A stretch of 64,000 bases of DNA from Flectonema sp. DT1601. Taxonomy: Eukaryota > Euglenozoa > Diplonemea > Diplonemida > Diplonemidae. This document shows, piece after piece, positions 62,154-64,000 of the stretch (position 1 is the stretch's first letter; the number at the start of each line of letters is the position of its first letter). A program made the translations under genes and the position numbers. Below the pieces are notes generated by a model that saw nothing but the letters and a program-made list of their open reading frames with translations, had not been told where the DNA came from and did not search any database. Where the stretch lies: positions 449,001-513,000 of the forward strand of contig OZ025821.1 of the NCBI GenBank assembly GCA_964019425.1. Direction: 5' to 3'.

Positions 62154-63814
62154 TTATTTGTCTTCTTTTATAATATAACCGGAAACGTCTTTCGGTGCGT
62201 AGATTAGATTTCCTGTATCGAGGCAAACCAGGTACGCATTTCCTTTAACGTTCGTACCCTGAACGACACCAGGGGATCTTACTCCGTGTTTTATAGTACA
62301 CAAGACTCTATCACCTAAACGATATCTTAACTGTGGTTCTGTAGAAGGAGGTGATATCGGGTCACGTAATTTCGGACGTGGAAAACGTCTGACGGCTGCG
62401 GGTTGAGGTGCTGATTTTAATGTTTTACCCCCGGGCATTACTTTTATTGGGAACACTTTCCCAGATCCCGTTGGTGACGGTGGTTTCTGATGTTTTTTTT
62501 TTTATTATATTTTTTTTTTTTTTTAAAACTCCCCCCCCCATACACAATAAAATAACATACAGCATCATCGACAGTGTCATTCTCATCTACATTCACAAGA
62601 CCGTATTGATCTGAGGGAGGACGAGGAGCACGAGACGGTGAACCAGGTCCGATTGGAACCTTAACAGGAATAGTTTGCTTAATAGCTGGAGGAGAAAAAC
62701 CATCACGAGGAGATGAAACAGGTACAGCATCAGGTGACAAACTAAAAGTACTTATCTCGTCTGTTGTTGAGAGTTTGTTTAAATTTCCTGGTACAGAAAA
62801 CATAACTTTTGGAGGGCTAGCTGGTGGAACTTTACTGGGAGTGTTCTCTGGTGGTGATAGATGTTTGCTGTGTTTTCGATGGTAATTAACTTCCACAGCT
62901 CTGATACATTTCGCTTGAGCAATCGCAAGTCTGTCTAAAGGAGTTCCCGACTCTCTCGGAATCATAGAGTCGACTTTTAACGATGACACGAACACAAGAA
63001 GGCTGTCATTTGTGAACTCACCATTGGCAATCCCACAACACTTCGCATAAGTGTTGAATAATCTTTTTAATACTTCAAATTTATTTTCACTAATCTTCTC
63101 CAACTCCTCAATGTATTCTTTACTCAGAATCACACCGATGATGTTTCCTACTATTTTAGATACCATCGTTGACGAGTGTAACCTCGATTTATTAATAACA
63201 CTATCGTACGCCCTACCAACAGCATTCAACCAAGCCTCTACATAAACCTGTTTAAGAGTCGTGTCAATGAGTGCTGCGCTGTAGTTGTAGAGCGTCATAC
63301 CGACTGGTCCAAGATATGAGGTTGGATTAGGAATTGTTGTGATTTCTGATATGGCTAAATCCCTACAATTAGTTAGTTGAGATGAAACTGATGCCCAAGA
63401 AATATGCGGAGGTGATGGTGAATAGTCGATATCGAGAGTCTTTAAATGTTTAATTTCCAACTCAAGAGCGACAACACACGTCGACGGATCTGTAATCGCA
63501 GTCGGTGCCGATTTAACTTCTGAATAATTTGAATTGTTTGCAATCAACGACCTACCCACAGCAGCCTTTGACCATCTTGTCAATGTTGATAACGTTTTAA
63601 CAGGAATGACTACATCTTCTAATTTTATTATTTGTAAACAATGGCTGTCTACGACTCCAGTTGCGATCTCATTCCATCCTTCAGTAGTCACTTGTACAGA
63701 TGACAGTTCAATTTCTTTTATTTTACCGGCTTTTAAATCTCTTTTGATTTCACCAATCTCTCGAAGGCCGATGAAGACATGTCGCAAGTTCAAAACCGGT
63801 GCGGCAGTCGGCAT
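62154..63814 (-). CDS. Unrecognised protein with basic Pro-rich middle and Tudor-like end, two exons
   Basis: Exon 1 is 62561-63814 and exon 2 is 62154-62486, joined to 528 residues. The first 90 residues have leucine-rich-repeat-like spacing (IKEIELSSVQVTTEGWNEIA, LQIIKLEDVVI). Residues 180-300 are helical. Residues 310-430 are Pro/Ser/Lys-rich and disordered (HLSPPENTPSKVPPASPPK). The last 65 residues form a small beta barrel (YRLGDRVLCTIKHGVRSPGV, NAYLVCLDTGNLIYAP), like a Tudor or CAP-Gly-type fold. Reading through the intron would give a false Lys/Asn-rich tail, so the splice is well supported. Function unknown. Confidence 0.7.
62487..62560 (-). other. Intron (74 nt) of the 62-64-kb gene
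   Basis: Donor GTATGT, acceptor AAAAAACATCAG, phase 0; contains G8 and A12 runs. Confidence 0.85.
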
Positions 63815-64000
63815 CAAAATTATTCCTTACAGACACATTATATATATTACTGAAGAAGTTTTGTTTTTGTAAAAAAAAAGAATTCTTTTAAAAAAATAAT
63901 ATTATACAAACAGACTATATACCATTACATTCTATGTTGTGTATTCCTGACCACAAAACAAAAGAAACGTAACGACCAAACTGACCAAAAAATTATAAAA

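Noticed and set aside
1-64000. CRISPR arrays, bacterial operons or ribosome-binding sites
   Set aside because: None seen; introns, 28S motifs and U1-70K show the DNA is eukaryotic nuclear.
1-64000. LTR retroelements, Polintons or other virus-like elements
   Set aside because: No reverse transcriptase, integrase, polymerase B or capsid motifs, and no long direct terminal repeats, were recognised.

Overview
This is nuclear DNA from a flagellated protist: AT-rich, full of A and T homopolymer runs, with compact protein genes, short GT-AG introns and a eukaryotic 28S rRNA fragment. Standard stop codons are all used. Every protein gene I can support, about 25 of them, lies on the minus strand. Most start codons sit 5-40 nt after an AG that looks like a 3' splice site. 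One-way gene clusters with an acceptor before each ATG are what euglenozoans (diplonemids, euglenids, kinetoplastids) and dinoflagellates show when genes are transcribed together and capped by spliced-leader trans-splicing. That placement is inference; no single gene proves it.

Layout. 1-29.9 kb is gene-poor and repeat-rich. It holds an exon with a piggyBac-like (TTAA) element inserted in its intron (to 921), a RanBP-type zinc finger gene (2482-3477), a 23-nt minisatellite (5082-5291), two adjacent elements with long terminal inverted repeats (6269-7415 and about 7428-8270), and a second piggyBac-like element (23180-23897). The first inverted-repeat element carries a divergent 28S rRNA piece; both carry tRNA-like promoters and G-run or hairpin units. 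Isolated genes here are a GC-richer membrane-protein ORF pair (8465-9786), a cysteine-rich repeat protein, a decayed gene, a PHO80-like cyclin and a CCCH zinc-finger protein. No reverse transcriptase, integrase or capsid gene was recognised anywhere.

29.9-63.8 kb is a dense minus-strand gene cluster. In order from the right: an unrecognised protein, a TTC14 homologue, a HutD/Ves cupin, a multi-pass membrane protein, a helical protein, a small membrane protein, a PH-like protein, a Tudor/UVR/mitochondrial-carrier fusion, a DPY30-motif protein, U1-70K, a SURP-like protein, a calpain, a RIIa-domain protein with a CaaX end, an unrecognised nuclear-type protein, an ABCG half-transporter with a degenerate ATPase, an 883-residue protein, a GMC oxidoreductase, a secreted protein, a probable mitochondrial membrane protein and a voltage-sensor-like protein.

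I resolved ten introns from the sequence: nine of 63-89 nt and one of 473 nt. Donors are mostly GTATG. The 3' ends are A-rich (typically AACAG) with no pyrimidine tract, whereas most acceptors just before start codons do have one. This suggests two classes of 3' splice site, cis and leader. The genes do not form one pathway, but RNA processing (U1-70K, SURP, TTC14) and flagellar or docking-domain proteins (RIIa, DPY30, calpain) are well represented.
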